A stretch of 64,000 nt of DNA from Metopolophium dirhodum (GCF_019925205.1 NC_083568.1:27774393-27838392), one strand, 5' to 3'; shown: positions 24,717 through 35,940, counted from the first letter of the stretch. The notes: generated by a model not told the origin, from the letters alone. Numbers and translations: made by a program.

Positions 24717-25299
24717 TGCAAATCATTGGTTTTTATGGTATAGCCTTACGAAGTTCACGATTTTCGGTGTTTTACGCACCCGTACAACGCTTAAAGTTTA
24801 CCGAGCTTAAGTATTACAAATTAATTTTTTTTTTAATCTAGGTAAATCAACGTTTTAAAATTGATGATGCAAAAATAATTCTGACACCCACCCATGGGGG
24901 TTTAACATAACAAGTCGAGGGATGTTTTTGATTTTAATTGTTCGAGCAAGCGCAGTTTGGTACACCGGGTACATATGAAAATACCAAAAATTTCAATTAG
25001 TTATAATACATATAACTTTAAAATAAGACTGACAGCCAAGTTCAGACTTCCCTGTCGTTTTCAGTTAAAAACTAATGATTTCTGGCAATTATTTTTTTCA
25101 ATATCGTTCTTAATTCGTTGTTACTTGTATTATATACATATGCCTATTTTAAAAATATTATTCGTGGGTAATTGAAACGTCTAAAATATATTATCATATA
25201 CAAATACGATAATAATTCAACTTAACCGGCAACGGTATTAATAATATTTAATAATATCAATATAAATATAGTATACAATATCCTAGGCTGACAAATCGT

Positions 25300-25412
25300 C
25301 TCCACTTAAAATCGTTTTTCGTATACTATGATATTATATCATTGAATTCAAATTTAACACTATCCATAACACTCACCCACTTGTAACCTACTGTTCAGCA
25401 GAGTCACTTCCA
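25300..25412 (+). repeat. Dispersed repeat family B, copy 1
   Basis: Shares ordered blocks with 26630-26755 and 27205-27345: AATCGTTTTTCGTATAC(T)ATG, ATTGAATTCAAATTTAACA, CCATAACACTCACCCACTTG and TACTGTTCAGCAGAG. It is followed at 25560-25830 by a companion block (GTGAAAAACAAAGGAAAAAA, AATCGATTTTGGTTTTTGGT) that also recurs at 27455-27620. Confidence 0.7.
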
Positions 25413-26629
25413 ATTTTTTTTTTTTAGATTCTGAGGGAAGCGATGAATGTATTGATTTTACAATGATGTGTGTTTTTTTTTTTATTTTGTTTTGTGTCTG
25501 TCATCACCTTTTAGGACAGTAAAAGTGCTTGAATTTTCTTTAACAGTAACTTTTCTGATAGCAAAGTGAATCTAGTTGGTACTATGGGGGGTCAAAAGTA
25601 AAATTTTCCCAGTAGTTTTCAAAAGCGACGTGAAAAACAAAGGAAAAAACGGGAATTTTTTACGCAAAGTCCGTTTTTGAGAAAATCGATTTTGGTTTTT
25701 GGTGCAACTCTAAAACAAATGACCGTAGGTACATTAAATTTTGACTGAATGCTTATATTAGCATTTTCTATAAACCATAACATTTTCCAAATATTTTGAC
25801 TTATTTTGAGCTGTTTACGGACATTTTCAGTTTCCATTTTATTTTAGTTTTTTTTTTCTATAAATATCAATAAAATGTTATTTGTTGGTTAAAAAAGCTT
25901 GAAAATTTAATAGAAGATTCCTAGGTTATTGTTTCAAAGGCAGATGAAAAAAATTAAAAATCCTTAGTCGCGGTTTTTATTTATAAGCATTTAAAGTTCA
26001 AATATTGACAAAATACGGAAAAATCACGAAAATTATCAAATTATTTTGAGTTGAGAATTCATAAAAATTTTCTTTTTCAATCTAAGATTCGAAAATGTAA
26101 TACAAGATTATCCATAAGATTACCTACCTATATCAAAAAAAAAAAATGTCTACAAGAAAGTCAAATTAAATTTTTATGAGCGTTTGAAATTCATATTTTT
26201 ACAACATTTGATATTCACTCGATTTCTCATGTAACGATTTTTTTATTTTGTTGTAATTTGAAAACGAATGACTGTAGATACTTGAAAATTTCACTGAATG
26301 TTTATATTAGTATTTTCTATACACGAAAAAATTTATAAAATAATTTGACTCTTTTTGAGCTGTTTACGGTCATTGTTAGTTTTCAATTTTTTTAGTTTTT
26401 TTTTCTATAAATATCAATAAAATTGTATTTGTTTGGTAAAAAAGAGTGAAAATTTTGACAAAATTTACTAATTATTTTGTAGTTGAAAATAATTTATAAA
26501 ATGTTCAACTTTTATAGATAATGATTGAAAATTTAAATAAGGTTCCACGTAAATAGGTTATATTATAAATTACTTTATTCACAATAATATCATCAAATAT
26601 ACTTAGTAATATCATAGACTGACTGACCG

Positions 26630-26755
26630 TTTTCGTTTAGAATCGTTTTTCTTATACAATGATATTATTCAAATTAAAATTAAAATACAACACCATCCAT
26701 TACAGTGACCCACTTGTCACCTATTGTACAGCAGAGCGCCATCCACTTACCCACC
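26630..26755 (+). repeat. Dispersed repeat family B, copy 2
   Basis: Landmarks GAATCGTTTTTCTTATACAA, CACCATCCATTACAGTGACC, TATTGTACAGCAGAGCG and CATCCACTTACCCACCTTTTT. It runs directly into the inverted family A copy at 26770, so the two families are fused or nested here. The 62-residue ORF at 26659-26847 spans this junction and is not a gene. Confidence 0.7.
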
Positions 26756-26769
26756 TTTTTAGTTTTGTA

Positions 26770-26960
26770 TCTGGAGCATTTTCACATCGGCGTCGCAGTG
26801 CACAGGCCACAAACGTCACGGATTCCGCCGAAAGAGTCGATGTTTAAAGTAAGTTTGTTTTCATATTCTTTTGTCGCTTAAATGTTCTTTTTAGACTTAA
26901 AATAAATATTTAATGTAACGAAAAATTTGCTATCCAAGTGTCGTGCAAGGCTCCTGATAT
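26770..26960 (-). repeat. Dispersed repeat family A, inverted copy 5
   Basis: Reverse complement of the right-hand part of the copy at 21530: ACGTCACGGATTCCGCCGAA, GTAAGTTTGTTTTCATATTC, TTTTTAGACTTAAAATAAAT and GAAAAATTTGCTATCCAAGTG. This is the only family A copy in the opposite orientation. Confidence 0.75.
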
Positions 26961-27204
26961 ATTGTTACAATAGCAGTTGAAAAATATTGAAAATACATAG
27001 GCAAGTTTTTTTTTATGAGCATTTAAATTTCAAATTTTGACAAAATTTATCAAATTTCAAATTTTATAATTATTTTGTAGTTAAAAATTTATAAAATGTT
27101 CAAATTTTATAGCTAAGGATTGAAAATTTTAAACAAGGCTCCACGTAAATAGGTTATATATAAATTACTTTATTCACAATAATATCATCACTTAGTAATA
27201 TCAT

Positions 27205-27345
27205 AGGCTGACTGACCGTTTTCGCTCAGAATCGTTTTTCTTATACAATGATATTATGTCATTGAATTTAAATTTAACATCATCCATTACAGTGACCCAC
27301 TTGTAACCTACTGTACAGCAGAGCGACATCCACTTACCCACCTTT
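27205..27345 (+). repeat. Dispersed repeat family B, copy 3
   Basis: Landmarks CGCTCAGAATCGTTTTTC, TATGTCATTGAATTTAAATT, CATCCATTACAGTGACCC, TACTGTACAGCAGAGCGAC and TCCACTTACCCACC. The companion block follows at 27455-27620. The sequence between copies 2 and 3 is itself a partial repeat of 26455-26640, with the shared block TATTCACAATAATATCATCA. Confidence 0.7.
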
Positions 27346-28255
27346 TATCATATTGCAATCAACATTATTGATTTTATTTATTTTTTTTTGCCGCCCTTAA
27401 ATATTTGGCCGCCCCTGTCATGCCGCCTGGAGCAATTGCTCTTTATAATTTCTAGTAGCTTTCAAAAGTGCCGTGAAAAACAAAAAAAACTGGAATTTTT
27501 ACACAAAATTGGTTTTTGACTAAATCAATTTTGGTTTTTGGTGTAACTCTAAAAAAATTACCGTAAATACATAAAATATTCACAGAATATTAGCATTTTT
27601 TATACACCAGAAAATATTTTGGCTCATATTTCATATAAATGGGCATATGAAATTTTCAATTATTACTTGTTTTTTTTTTTAAATAAATGTTGATAAAAAA
27701 ATTTCGTTCAGTCAAAAATCTTCAAAATGTACAATGGTTCTCGTAAGTTGTTGTTAATGGAAACTAAATAAAAAGTTGAGGGTAAATCTACAGAATTTTT
27801 TATGAGCGTCTGAAATTCAAATTTTGTTAAAATGTGTAAAAACACGAACCTTTGCAAATTATTCTGAGTTAAAAATTCATAAACATTTGTATTTTTATAT
27901 CTAAAATTTAAAATGTAATATAAGATTCCTAATAAGTTTTTCTACATAATATTATGACACATAATTGTATATTCATATACATATTATCCTATATAATATT
28001 ATATAATATATTATAATGATAGTGTATGCCGATGGTGGTGGTGGTGAATTGCTGCCAATTGCCGTAGATTAATATTCTATGATTGCTGCAGCCTGCAAGG
28101 ACACAATATTTCACCGCTCACCTCGGCGGTAAAGCCAATGTAATAGAATTTAACCCCACCGCTGCAGTATGTGGGAACCTTAAAAAATACTACAGCTGTG
28201 ACCAATGTTGAAGCATAGATAATAATATGCAATATTCTTATATTACCTATGTGTT

Positions 28256-28396
28256 GAAGTCGGCCGCCATTTATAAAGCGGGCAATGTTTACATTTCTTT
28301 ATTTTACATTTATTCATATTATGCAATATACATATTATATACAGTGATAATATTATTTTGTAAACATTGCCTGCTCTGTAAATGGCGGCCGACTTC
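28256..28396. mobile_element. 141-bp palindromic MITE-like element or inverted duplication
   Basis: Outer 37-bp arms are inverted copies differing at about 4 positions: GAAGTCGGCCGCCATTTATA at the left and the mirrored GTAAATGGCGGCCGACTTC at the right. An AT-rich 67-bp centre separates them. The arms are GC-rich in an AT-rich setting, and no flanking duplication is clear. The right arm contains ATGGCGGCC, a strong start context, and reads into the small ORF described next. An inverted duplication of a 5' exon therefore competes with the MITE reading. Confidence 0.65.
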
Positions 28397-28585
28397 GATG
28401 ATAAGAAAGGGTCCGGTTATCTAGTAGTTGTATTCTGTGGTATAACTGTATACATAATATTATATCTATGCATTCACCATAACCATGGTTTAAACTTACC
28501 ACCTATAACGACGCTAGATAGGACAAGATTAGTGATAAAAATCTCAAATCACGTTAATAAAATTTATTGTTTATGTAATAAGTAA
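28382..28585 (+). CDS. Possible small membrane protein or upstream ORF of TAF3
   Basis: A 67-residue ORF starting ATGGCGGCC (good initiation context) with an acidic/basic N-terminus (MAADFDDKKGSG). A hydrophobic stretch of about 20 residues follows (YLVVVFCGITVYIILYLCI, residues about 13-31), which could span a membrane. The ORF ends 139 bp before the TAF3 start codon, so it could be an upstream ORF in the TAF3 leader, a separate small gene, or chance. I do not recognise a family. The start lies inside the right arm of the 141-bp palindrome. Confidence 0.25.
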   Translation: MAADFDDKKGSGYLVVVFCGITVYIILYLCIHHNHGLNLPPITTLDRTRLVIKISNHVNKIYCLCNK

Positions 28586-28724
28586 ACAATACACATTGTA
28601 AACATGATGTTTAAATTTGCATGAATTAACCGCCACATTATGTTTCAACTTTGAAAAATGAATACATTTTACACGTAAGTAGTTTTAACACTTGCATTTC
28701 ATTATTTCCGTTAAGACAACCATA

Positions 28725-30497
28725 ATGGATGACTTCATAAGACAAACGTTAACAATTTCTGTTGCCCAAATATGTAATAATATTGGGTGGCACTCAATAA
28801 CAGACTCTTCGATGAAAATTATGACTGACATTCTTCACCACTACATCAGTGATTTGTCAAAAACGTCTAAAAAATACGCGGAACATGCATATAATGATGT
28901 TCCTGATATTGAAGACGTGGAAAAGGCCTTTCGTCAAAAATCTGTATCATTGATTGAACTACGTAGATATGTAAAAAGTACGGGCCCAGTTAAATTTCCT
29001 CATAATTTACCTCTATTAAATATATCAGGAAAGAATGTATTAAATACATTGAAGCCAGGAAGTAGAGAAATTGTAACTAGACCTATTCATATTCATGAAC
29101 ACCTCCCGACATTGTATACAGAACAAATTGAAGAGGAGCAAACCACGGATACAGAACAAAGTCAAAATAGTATTGTAAACACTAAACAAGAACCGGACGA
29201 AGTTATCTTACATAAACGATTAAGAGAGATTTCAAGTGTAGTCATGACATCTGGTGGGTTTTTATCACCATCTAGAGAAGGCAGATTGGCAGAATCTAAA
29301 TTATTGCCATTTCCAGAAATCAAAATTGATAAACCTCTTGAAACATCTAAACTGTCTGTTATTTTACCTAATATAGCAAAAGAACCATCACAAAAAATTT
29401 TAACAAACAAAAAGAAAACTAAATCAGGAACCAAGAAAAAACCTAAAGGTTCTAAAACAAAAAAATTACTTTTACAACAAAAAGAAAAAACACCAGAAAT
29501 ATTGAAAAAAAAAAAGAAACCAAAGGAAGAAAAAATGTCATTACCAGTGCCAGAACTACCGCCACCTATTCCAGAACCTGTTATAGAAGAAATAATTGAT
29601 ATCGTAAATGTAACTGAAAAGGTACAGGTTCCAAAAAAAGTCATTCTTGCATCTCATACTAACAAAGTGAAAATGGAAGAAGTTCTACCCAAATTTTCAT
29701 TTTTTGGTCCTTTACCTCCTGGACCTGGATTGATACCAACTACATTTCCTCAAATTATTAATCCTGTAATTAATGTACCAGATGAAATAGAAAAACCAGC
29801 CAGTCCAGTATTACAAGTTGAAATTGAAGATATTAATCGCAAAGAACAAAAGAAAAAAAAAAAAGACAAGAAAAAGGAAAAAAAAGAAAAAAAAAAGCAA
29901 AAAGATAAAGTGAAGGAAAAGGTAAAAGAAAAAGAGAAGGAGAAAGAAAAGAAAAAAGATAAATTAAAATCTACCAATAAAGTGCCAAAAATAAAATTTA
30001 GATTTGGGTCTCGATTAGAAACCACAACAAAAGTATTACCCGTTGAAAAACCACCAGAACCAAGTATAACTATAGTTTCAGAACCTGAACCAATGGAAGT
30101 TGAAGTGGACATTGAATCAAAATCAGACATTTCTATAGATATATTACATAACGAAATCATTGATTCTCCTCCTAAAGTTCCTATTCAAAAAATTAAAACT
30201 AAAATTGTTGCAAAACCCATTCAGCCTGCAGTTATACCTCCTGTGAATGAAACTCCTCCTCCAGCATTCTATTTCGATGAAGCCGGTAATCAAGTATGGA
30301 TATGTCCTATGTGCACTAAACCAGATGACGGAAGCCCAATGATTGGTTGTGATGGATGTGATGTATGGTATCATTGGGTGTGTGTCGGTATCCAGTGTCC
30401 TCCAGACTGTGCTGTTTGGTTTTGTCCAAGATGCTTAGCTAAACGAGCACAACAACCAAAAGGTAAAAGAGGTAGACCACGTAAAAACAAATGTTAG
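28725..30497 (+). CDS. TAF3: TFIID subunit 3 (TAF3), histone fold + PHD finger
   Basis: Encodes 590 residues in one exon. TAF3 is a TFIID subunit that reads H3K4me3 at active promoters. N-terminus, residues about 3-80: a bromo-associated histone fold (IRQTLTISVAQICNNIGW, then HHYISDLSKTSKKYAEHA), which in the family pairs with TAF10. Middle: low-complexity, with lysine-rich blocks near 240-280 and 375-430 and proline-rich linkers. C-terminus, residues about 524-573: a PHD finger with C527, C530, C542, C545, H550, C553, C567 and C570 as zinc ligands. M539 and W548 fit the trimethyl-lysine cage positions. An AT-hook-like GKRGRPRKNK ends the protein. The reading frame opens upstream, but the first ATG is at 28725 (CATAATGGATG). 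This architecture is that of TAF3; minus-strand ORFs over it are shadows. Confidence 0.93.
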   Translation: MDDFIRQTLTISVAQICNNIGWHSITDSSMKIMTDILHHYISDLSKTSKKYAEHAYNDVPDIEDVEKAFRQKSVSLIELRRYVKSTGPVKFPHNLPLLNISGKNVLNTLKPGSREIVTRPIHIHEHLPTLYTEQIEEEQTTDTEQSQNSIVNTKQEPDEVILHKRLREISSVVMTSGGFLSPSREGRLAESKLLPFPEIKIDKPLETSKLSVILPNIAKEPSQKILTNKKKTKSGTKKKPKGSKTKKLLLQQKEKTPEILKKKKKPKEEKMSLPVPELPPPIPEPVIEEIIDIVNVTEKVQVPKKVILASHTNKVKMEEVLPKFSFFGPLPPGPGLIPTTFPQIINPVINVPDEIEKPASPVLQVEIEDINRKEQKKKKKDKKKEKKEKKKQKDKVKEKVKEKEKEKEKKKDKLKSTNKVPKIKFRFGSRLETTTKVLPVEKPPEPSITIVSEPEPMEVEVDIESKSDISIDILHNEIIDSPPKVPIQKIKTKIVAKPIQPAVIPPVNETPPPAFYFDEAGNQVWICPMCTKPDDGSPMIGCDGCDVWYHWVCVGIQCPPDCAVWFCPRCLAKRAQQPKGKRGRPRKNKC

Positions 30498-30840
30498 AAT
30501 GTTATAGTTACATTAAAATATGCTCTAACTTAACATTTCTTGTATTAATTTTAAGAATCATTTGTATTTAAAAATCAATTTTGTATGGTAATTATTTCAA
30601 TTCCTATTCAATTACAATTTGCAATTAATTTAAATTAAATGTTAAATTACTCTTCCAAGTTAAAGCAAGTCAGTCTTAGTACATTGATTTACATAAAATA
30701 TAATTAAGTTTAATTTGACATTTTAGGTGTAAATTGATCTCAAGTATAAACAGAACAAAAAATTAACTGAGTTATTGTATAATGTTGTATTATTAAAATT
30801 ACTTTCCAAATAAATCAATAATAAAAATAAATAATTTTAT
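30498..30840 (+). other. TAF3 3' UTR with poly(A) signals
   Basis: AT-rich sequence after the stop, with AATAAA at about 30810 (CCAAATAAATCAATAATAAA) and more signals to about 30830. This is a likely transcript end, inferred from sequence only. Confidence 0.5.
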
Positions 30841-31700
30841 ATTTACATATTAATTGTACTGTTAATTTATCATAAAACAAATTATTATTATATTATGGAA
30901 TATAAAATATATATTAAGGTAGAAACTTAAGAACATACAGTTTATTAATTTAATGTTATAAATTTTTAAGCCAATTTATATATTTGTATGGTTGCATTAA
31001 GATTGTATCAATGTTAGAATAAAAAAAGAGATCTAGACTACCATTTATAATATATTGTATTCAGTGTAATTATTAAATACATATTACATGTAAACGTTAA
31101 AATATATTTTATTTATTGCAAATATTAAATAACAGTTTATACCACGGCAATCAAGTAATTATAATATATTGTATACCTAATATATATAAAGTGAATCAAT
31201 TAGATATATTAAATAAATTATGAAGGTAGAAAGATGAAAAAAATCAGAGACTGGTCTCTGAACGAAATAGTGCGATATTTTAAACTTAAATTATTCAATA
31301 ATTAATAATAATTGCACAGTAGAAATAAACTTAAGTTTACTATAGTGTTCATTGTTTATTAAATTATTTATAAAAAATGTAAGTTACTCTATGCAAGTAT
31401 TTAAGAAAATACTTCTAAGATTTTAAATATTTAAATTTACCTATTATATTTAAATATAAATTGTTAATTCTAAAATCTAAGTAAAAAAAAAAAAATAATA
31501 CACAAATTTTAAAGTTTAAATCCTTCTAAGAACTTTTTACTTAAAAATAATAAAGATTTGAGTTTTATTAATATTCAATTTTTTTATTATTTTTCAAAGA
31601 AATAATATGACACTGAGATACAATAAGAATATCTGCTAATAAATTATAAAACTGTGAATACAATTAATTGCTAGAAGCCACTCAGTTGTGATACATCCCG
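30841..31700. other. Non-coding AT-rich stretch between convergent genes
   Basis: No coding pattern. A short hairpin-forming repeat, CAGAGACTGGTCTCTG, lies at about 31245-31260. Otherwise nothing is seen. Confidence 0.4.
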
Positions 31701-31701
31701 T

Positions 31702-32165
31702 TTGTTTTTTTTAAAGTTTATTTAGTTAATTATTTGTACCATTTTATCTTCAGGCGTCTTGGAGGATTACCAGGAATTTTATTGGTTGAATTTCATTGAT
31801 TTACGTGAGTTTTAAGTCAGTCAAGGAACACAAATCAGTGTGTAGGATGTGTTTAATATGGTGTGGAATTTGTTATTTTTCTTAATGTACTAATCTGAAA
31901 TGCCTGTATTATTTTCAAATTGGAGATTTTTGCATTGCCCAATAGTTGGAGGCTATAGACCCATATTGATTTTAAAAATGAATTGTACATAAGTAATTTA
32001 ATGTTTATGTTGGTCTGTTTATTATTAATGAGTAGTGTTTCCCAAGTTTTAGTCCAAGATATTTTACTATAGGCAAGTGTTAGGGATGATGTGATTTGGA
32101 AATCATAGGGAGTTACAGCTAGACATTGTGCTTGTTTTAGGGTGAAAGTAGTATAAATTGATATT
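31702..32165 (-). pseudogene. Jockey-type LINE reverse-transcriptase C-terminal fossil
   Basis: Minus-strand translation shows the C-terminal tail of a non-LTR retrotransposon reverse transcriptase. Blocks in order are KLLMYNSFLKSIWVYSLQLL, then NLKIIQAFQISTLRKIT, then, after a frameshift, LHTDLC and finally RRLKIKW near 31740-31760. In jockey-clade elements these correspond to the (Y)GIQLWG, FQ..LR.I..AP, LH.DL and RRLKRKWP blocks. It ends in a short 3' UTR (AACTAAATAAACTTT) and an A-run on the minus strand near 31702-31712. It is 5'-truncated and has frameshifts, hence dead. A 17-A run (plus strand) at about 32166-32182 borders its 5' side. Confidence 0.8.
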
Positions 32166-32260
32166 AAAAAAAAAAAAAAAAACAATTATTCTATAGAAGT
32201 AGTAGAACAGTTGTTGTCATAGTATATACATATTTATTTGTTTTTTACTTAACATATAAC

Positions 32261-32590
32261 TTAGGCTGATTGCATTTTCAAGGTTTTCTCAATAACTTTG
32301 ATTGCATCTTTTATGAATAACCTACTTTTGTTTATTAAAATCTGTTTTTGGATGTCTGTTAACGGCGTTAAATTTTGTTCCATTAAATTCTTAACACTAT
32401 CCATAGCATGTTGAATGACTGATGATATTCGAGTGTCTATTTCATCACTAGGGCAACTGAGTTTTTCTCTTTGCCGTAAACAATTTTCCAATTGACAGAT
32501 AATCTCACTAATTACTGGATTTTCTGGAATATTTCCAAAGTGCAATGGATTGTCAGCGCTCCAAGGCAGTTCAAACGAATTATCAGACAT
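32261..32590 (-). CDS. Small helical protein of unknown function (109 aa)
   Basis: A single-exon ORF from ATG at 32590 to a stop at 32261. An AATAAA signal on the same strand lies about 25-30 bases past the stop (TTTATT at 32231-32236). The N-terminus is proline-containing (MSDNSFELPWSADNPLHFGN). From about residue 27 it is predicted largely alpha-helical and amphipathic (ISEIICQLENCLRQREKL, IQHAMDSVKNLMEQ, KSRLFIKDAIKVIEKTL). There are no membrane segments and no signal peptide. The composition is that of a small coiled-coil subunit of a complex, but I do not recognise the family. It is convergent with TAF3. It is probably real: balanced composition, longest clean frame locally, good poly(A) context. 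Confidence 0.65.
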   Translation of the reverse strand: MSDNSFELPWSADNPLHFGNIPENPVISEIICQLENCLRQREKLSCPSDEIDTRISSVIQHAMDSVKNLMEQNLTPLTDIQKQILINKSRLFIKDAIKVIEKTLKMQSA

Positions 32591-32594
32591 AGTG

Positions 32595-35094
32595 AAACTA
32601 TTAAAATTATAGCAATAGTGGTTCCTATATTATAATATTAGATATACTATATATTATAAGACATATGTATATTATTTAACAAACAACCAAATTAGATATT
32701 TACCATACCTACCTAAATTATCATTTTATGTCAGCCAGAGGCATAATTCTTAATTATTAAGAAATTATATTATGTACTTACTATTAGTATGGTAATTGTT
32801 AGTATAAAAAAAATAACTACCTACCTATACGGTTATACTTATATCTGTATTTTATTTAAATTTGTTTCTGTGTTTAAAATTAAAAAATACAATTAAAATC
32901 TATACAACGTGTGTAGGGACGTAGGTATATTAATAAATTATGATTGAGGCATAAAAATAAATAAAATAATAAAAATTGGGGAAGGAACCGAGTAGTGCCA
33001 CCGTGCAAAATAAATATAGTTGTAAATAAATTGTTCCTGATGTCTAGGGTTAACAGAAAAAATGTGGGATTAAGGATTCTAAAACCCTGTCTGCTGGGGA
33101 TAATAGAGTACAAACATGAAACAACTGTATCTATCTGTATATAAAACTTTCTACACACTTTGAAGTGGCGCGTATCCACCTTCTTAAACTTTTTTTATTT
33201 TAATAGATTTAATACATTTTAACTGTACATATTGCATCACTCCATGTTTTGAATTGTGAACAAAAAGACAAAGTTATAATTAAGTTTATAATATTATATT
33301 GAAATCAATATGCATTTCGAAAATGCTCATAAATGATACTTATAATATATTCTTTTTTTTTGCCTTAACCCTAATAAAAAAAAAAATATATTCTTTTCAA
33401 TAACATGAACACCTAGGTACAAATTGATACACCTTCTAATTGTCGTTCTATAATTTATTATTATTGTAATAAATACTATTGAACATCGCTCTGAAACGAT
33501 ATATTATAATAAATGTACCTAACGATTTCGTTGTTTCAAAATTAAAAACAATACATTATGGGCTTATGATCTTTACATATTCATGTGAGTTTATAGTAGG
33601 TACGTGTGCTTAATATATACATGCATATAATACAACAATCATTTCAATCAACCTACAACAACAAATGAAAAATATATAAATGATTTTTAGGGGTTTTGTG
33701 TAGGCAACTTCAGATGCCTCCTGCTCGCACGATTGCTGTAATAAAAATACCGAAATATTATTAATCGTGAGCTAGTTTTGCGATTGTTCATTGCCGTATT
33801 GGCAGTATTGCACCAAATAAATTACTATCATATATTATAACTATGATTTATATTTGTCTTTTGTGATATTTTTCTCGATCCTCTCAACTGATATACCTAC
33901 GTATTCTTGTATAATGATTAATGATTAATGAATGTACATATAGGATTATTGTACCTATACAAGATCATCCAAATTTAATGCAAATGCATGTGTGAGAAAT
34001 GCATTTCTCTAAAACGTGTACAGGTCTACATAATTACATGGCACAATTTATTAATTCAGCCAGTCACATATACAGGTATACTGCATCTATGGTATTAAAC
34101 GGATCTGCCAGTTAATAGGTAGTAATAGTAACTTCGGCATAATGGCATGAGATAAACCTTAACAGTTAACACCAGTTTATATTGGGCATTGGACACCTCG
34201 TATACCTACACCAATATTCTAACAACTTACTGATGCAGTCCACTATTTAGATTTTAGACGATCGTTTTTGTCTATGAACCTTCTTATATTTAAATTTAAA
34301 AAAATGCTACTTTAAAAAAACTGTTTAAAACAATTAATTATTACCGTTGATTATACATAGTTATATATTATATAGTATACAGTGTTATTACTTATTACCA
34401 TGAGCTTTGAGGTGTTTGACATCCTTTTCATCTGCAACGTAAAATTCTCCTTAATTTTTCCGTCATTTACATAGGTAAAAATGCATCTCACTACGTCATT
34501 AATGACACTCCATATTTACATTATTGTTTGCTTAAACGTTTTTATTAATTAAAAAAATACGATATTTTTTCATCCTTGCATATTATAAGTTATGATCAAA
34601 TATTTAAATAAAAATCGTGTGCTGACATTTTGATATTTTGTATCCCACGCAATAGGTAAGTGATAAAGTATCGTGCATAGACGGTAGGTGCATTTTATGA
34701 AGTATTATTATCGATGAAAGTCATAAGCTAACTAATAAAAATAAACCAGGTAGGTACATACCATGAACTAAGATAATATAACATTATAACTATCTTAGAT
34801 AACTATCTTAGTCCGCGGGTACATACTTAGTATAAGCTCGCAGTAAACCTTATCTGTGATAATCAAAGCTCAAGCCACTAAAATTTGTAAAGTCCGTGTA
34901 ACCCGTGTCCCAGGTAACATCATAATATTATAACCTAAAAGTTTATTAAAAAATTGAATTTAAATAATAAAATTCAAATATTTTTATTCCTTAGTTAAAA
35001 TTAAGTTTTTAAAGCGATTTAAACGTTAATGAATAAATAATGAATAAACGGATATGAGTATAGTTATACTTGATGATAGGTATTTTATTTATTA
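32595..35094. other. Non-coding stretch upstream of the 109-aa gene
   Basis: No gene recognised. A 99-residue minus ORF at 32880-33179 has no domain-like pattern; its DNA looks more like old retrotransposon 3' sequence. The promoter of the 32261-32590 gene should lie just above 32590, but no distinctive motif is seen. Confidence 0.4.
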
Positions 35095-35102
35095 GTTATC
35101 AA

Positions 35103-35940
35103 TAGAGGGCTCGGATTTTAAAGGAAATGCTTCTTTTTATATATTTAAGATAGAAATCTAATTTTTATACATAAATTCGTTTCAAGACAATCTGATTCCA
35201 AATAAACGAATTTATTTTGCCTTTTTTTTGTGTAAATGATTTTTTTGCTTTTTTATTGCTTTTTTCAGTTAGAATAACTGTGGAATTTTTATATGTCTGT
35301 AATGCTATAACAATAAAAATAAATGTTTATTTACTTAATAAGAAATGTGAAAACCCGCAATAATGACCATGACCGTACCATTAGTGTGAAACGACCTTAA
35401 ACGCATAGATTATCGATCTCTAGCTTATGGGTCGATAGCTTATCGGCTATTGCATATAGTCTGTAGAACCTACGCTCAGTACTCATATAACATCGATATA
35501 GACCAGTTCAAAAATTAAGTTTTATAAAGTTTATAGTGTTTGTTGTAATTTATTAAAATACTAAAAGTTAAAACAGATGCATTTTTAAAAAATTAGTGAA
35601 GAATTTGGTAAATAAATTTTTCAAATAAATGGATCGATTTTATATTGCAAACTTTGTGAAACAAAAGTGTCACATGAAAAAAAATATAATATACAACAGC
35701 ATGTACGGAGAGAAAAATATGTTCAAGCAGTTAAAAGACACGAAAACAAAAATTTTAATTTTCAATTAATTTTTCAATTTTTTATATTCAGTTTTATAAA
35801 ATTATAACTAATTCATGTTAATTTTTAGTCATGCTTTTTTTACTTTTTAAAAAATAAATATGCTTCATTTTTGCTTTTTTAAAACGATTTTGTGCTATTT
35901 TGTTATTTATTAATTATTATGCTTTAAAATCCGAGCCCTA
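35103..35940 (+). mobile_element. hAT-like element with perfect 8-bp TSD and zinc-finger remnant
   Basis: An 838-bp element starting TAGAGGGCTCGGATTTTAAA and ending TTTAAAATCCGAGCCCTA. It is flanked by exact 8-bp direct repeats GTTATCAA (35095-35102 and 35941-35948); 8-bp duplications are diagnostic of hAT. On the plus strand near 35635-35765 a decayed reading frame gives LYCKLCETKVSHEKKYNIQQ followed by HVRREKY. This is a C-x2-C ... H-x-n-H finger like the N-terminal domain of hAT transposases and CGG-binding-type proteins. A stop lies just upstream in frame and no catalytic domain is present, so it is non-autonomous. Confidence 0.85.

Noticed and set aside
29162..30374. Three minus-strand ORFs (160, 136 and 76 residues) over TAF3
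   Set aside because: Antisense shadows of the lysine-rich TAF3 frame, giving Phe/Ser-rich translations.
32880..33179. 99-residue minus ORF
   Set aside because: No domain, no good start context, AT-rich and Phe/Ile-rich; the sequence looks like decayed retrotransposon 3' DNA.
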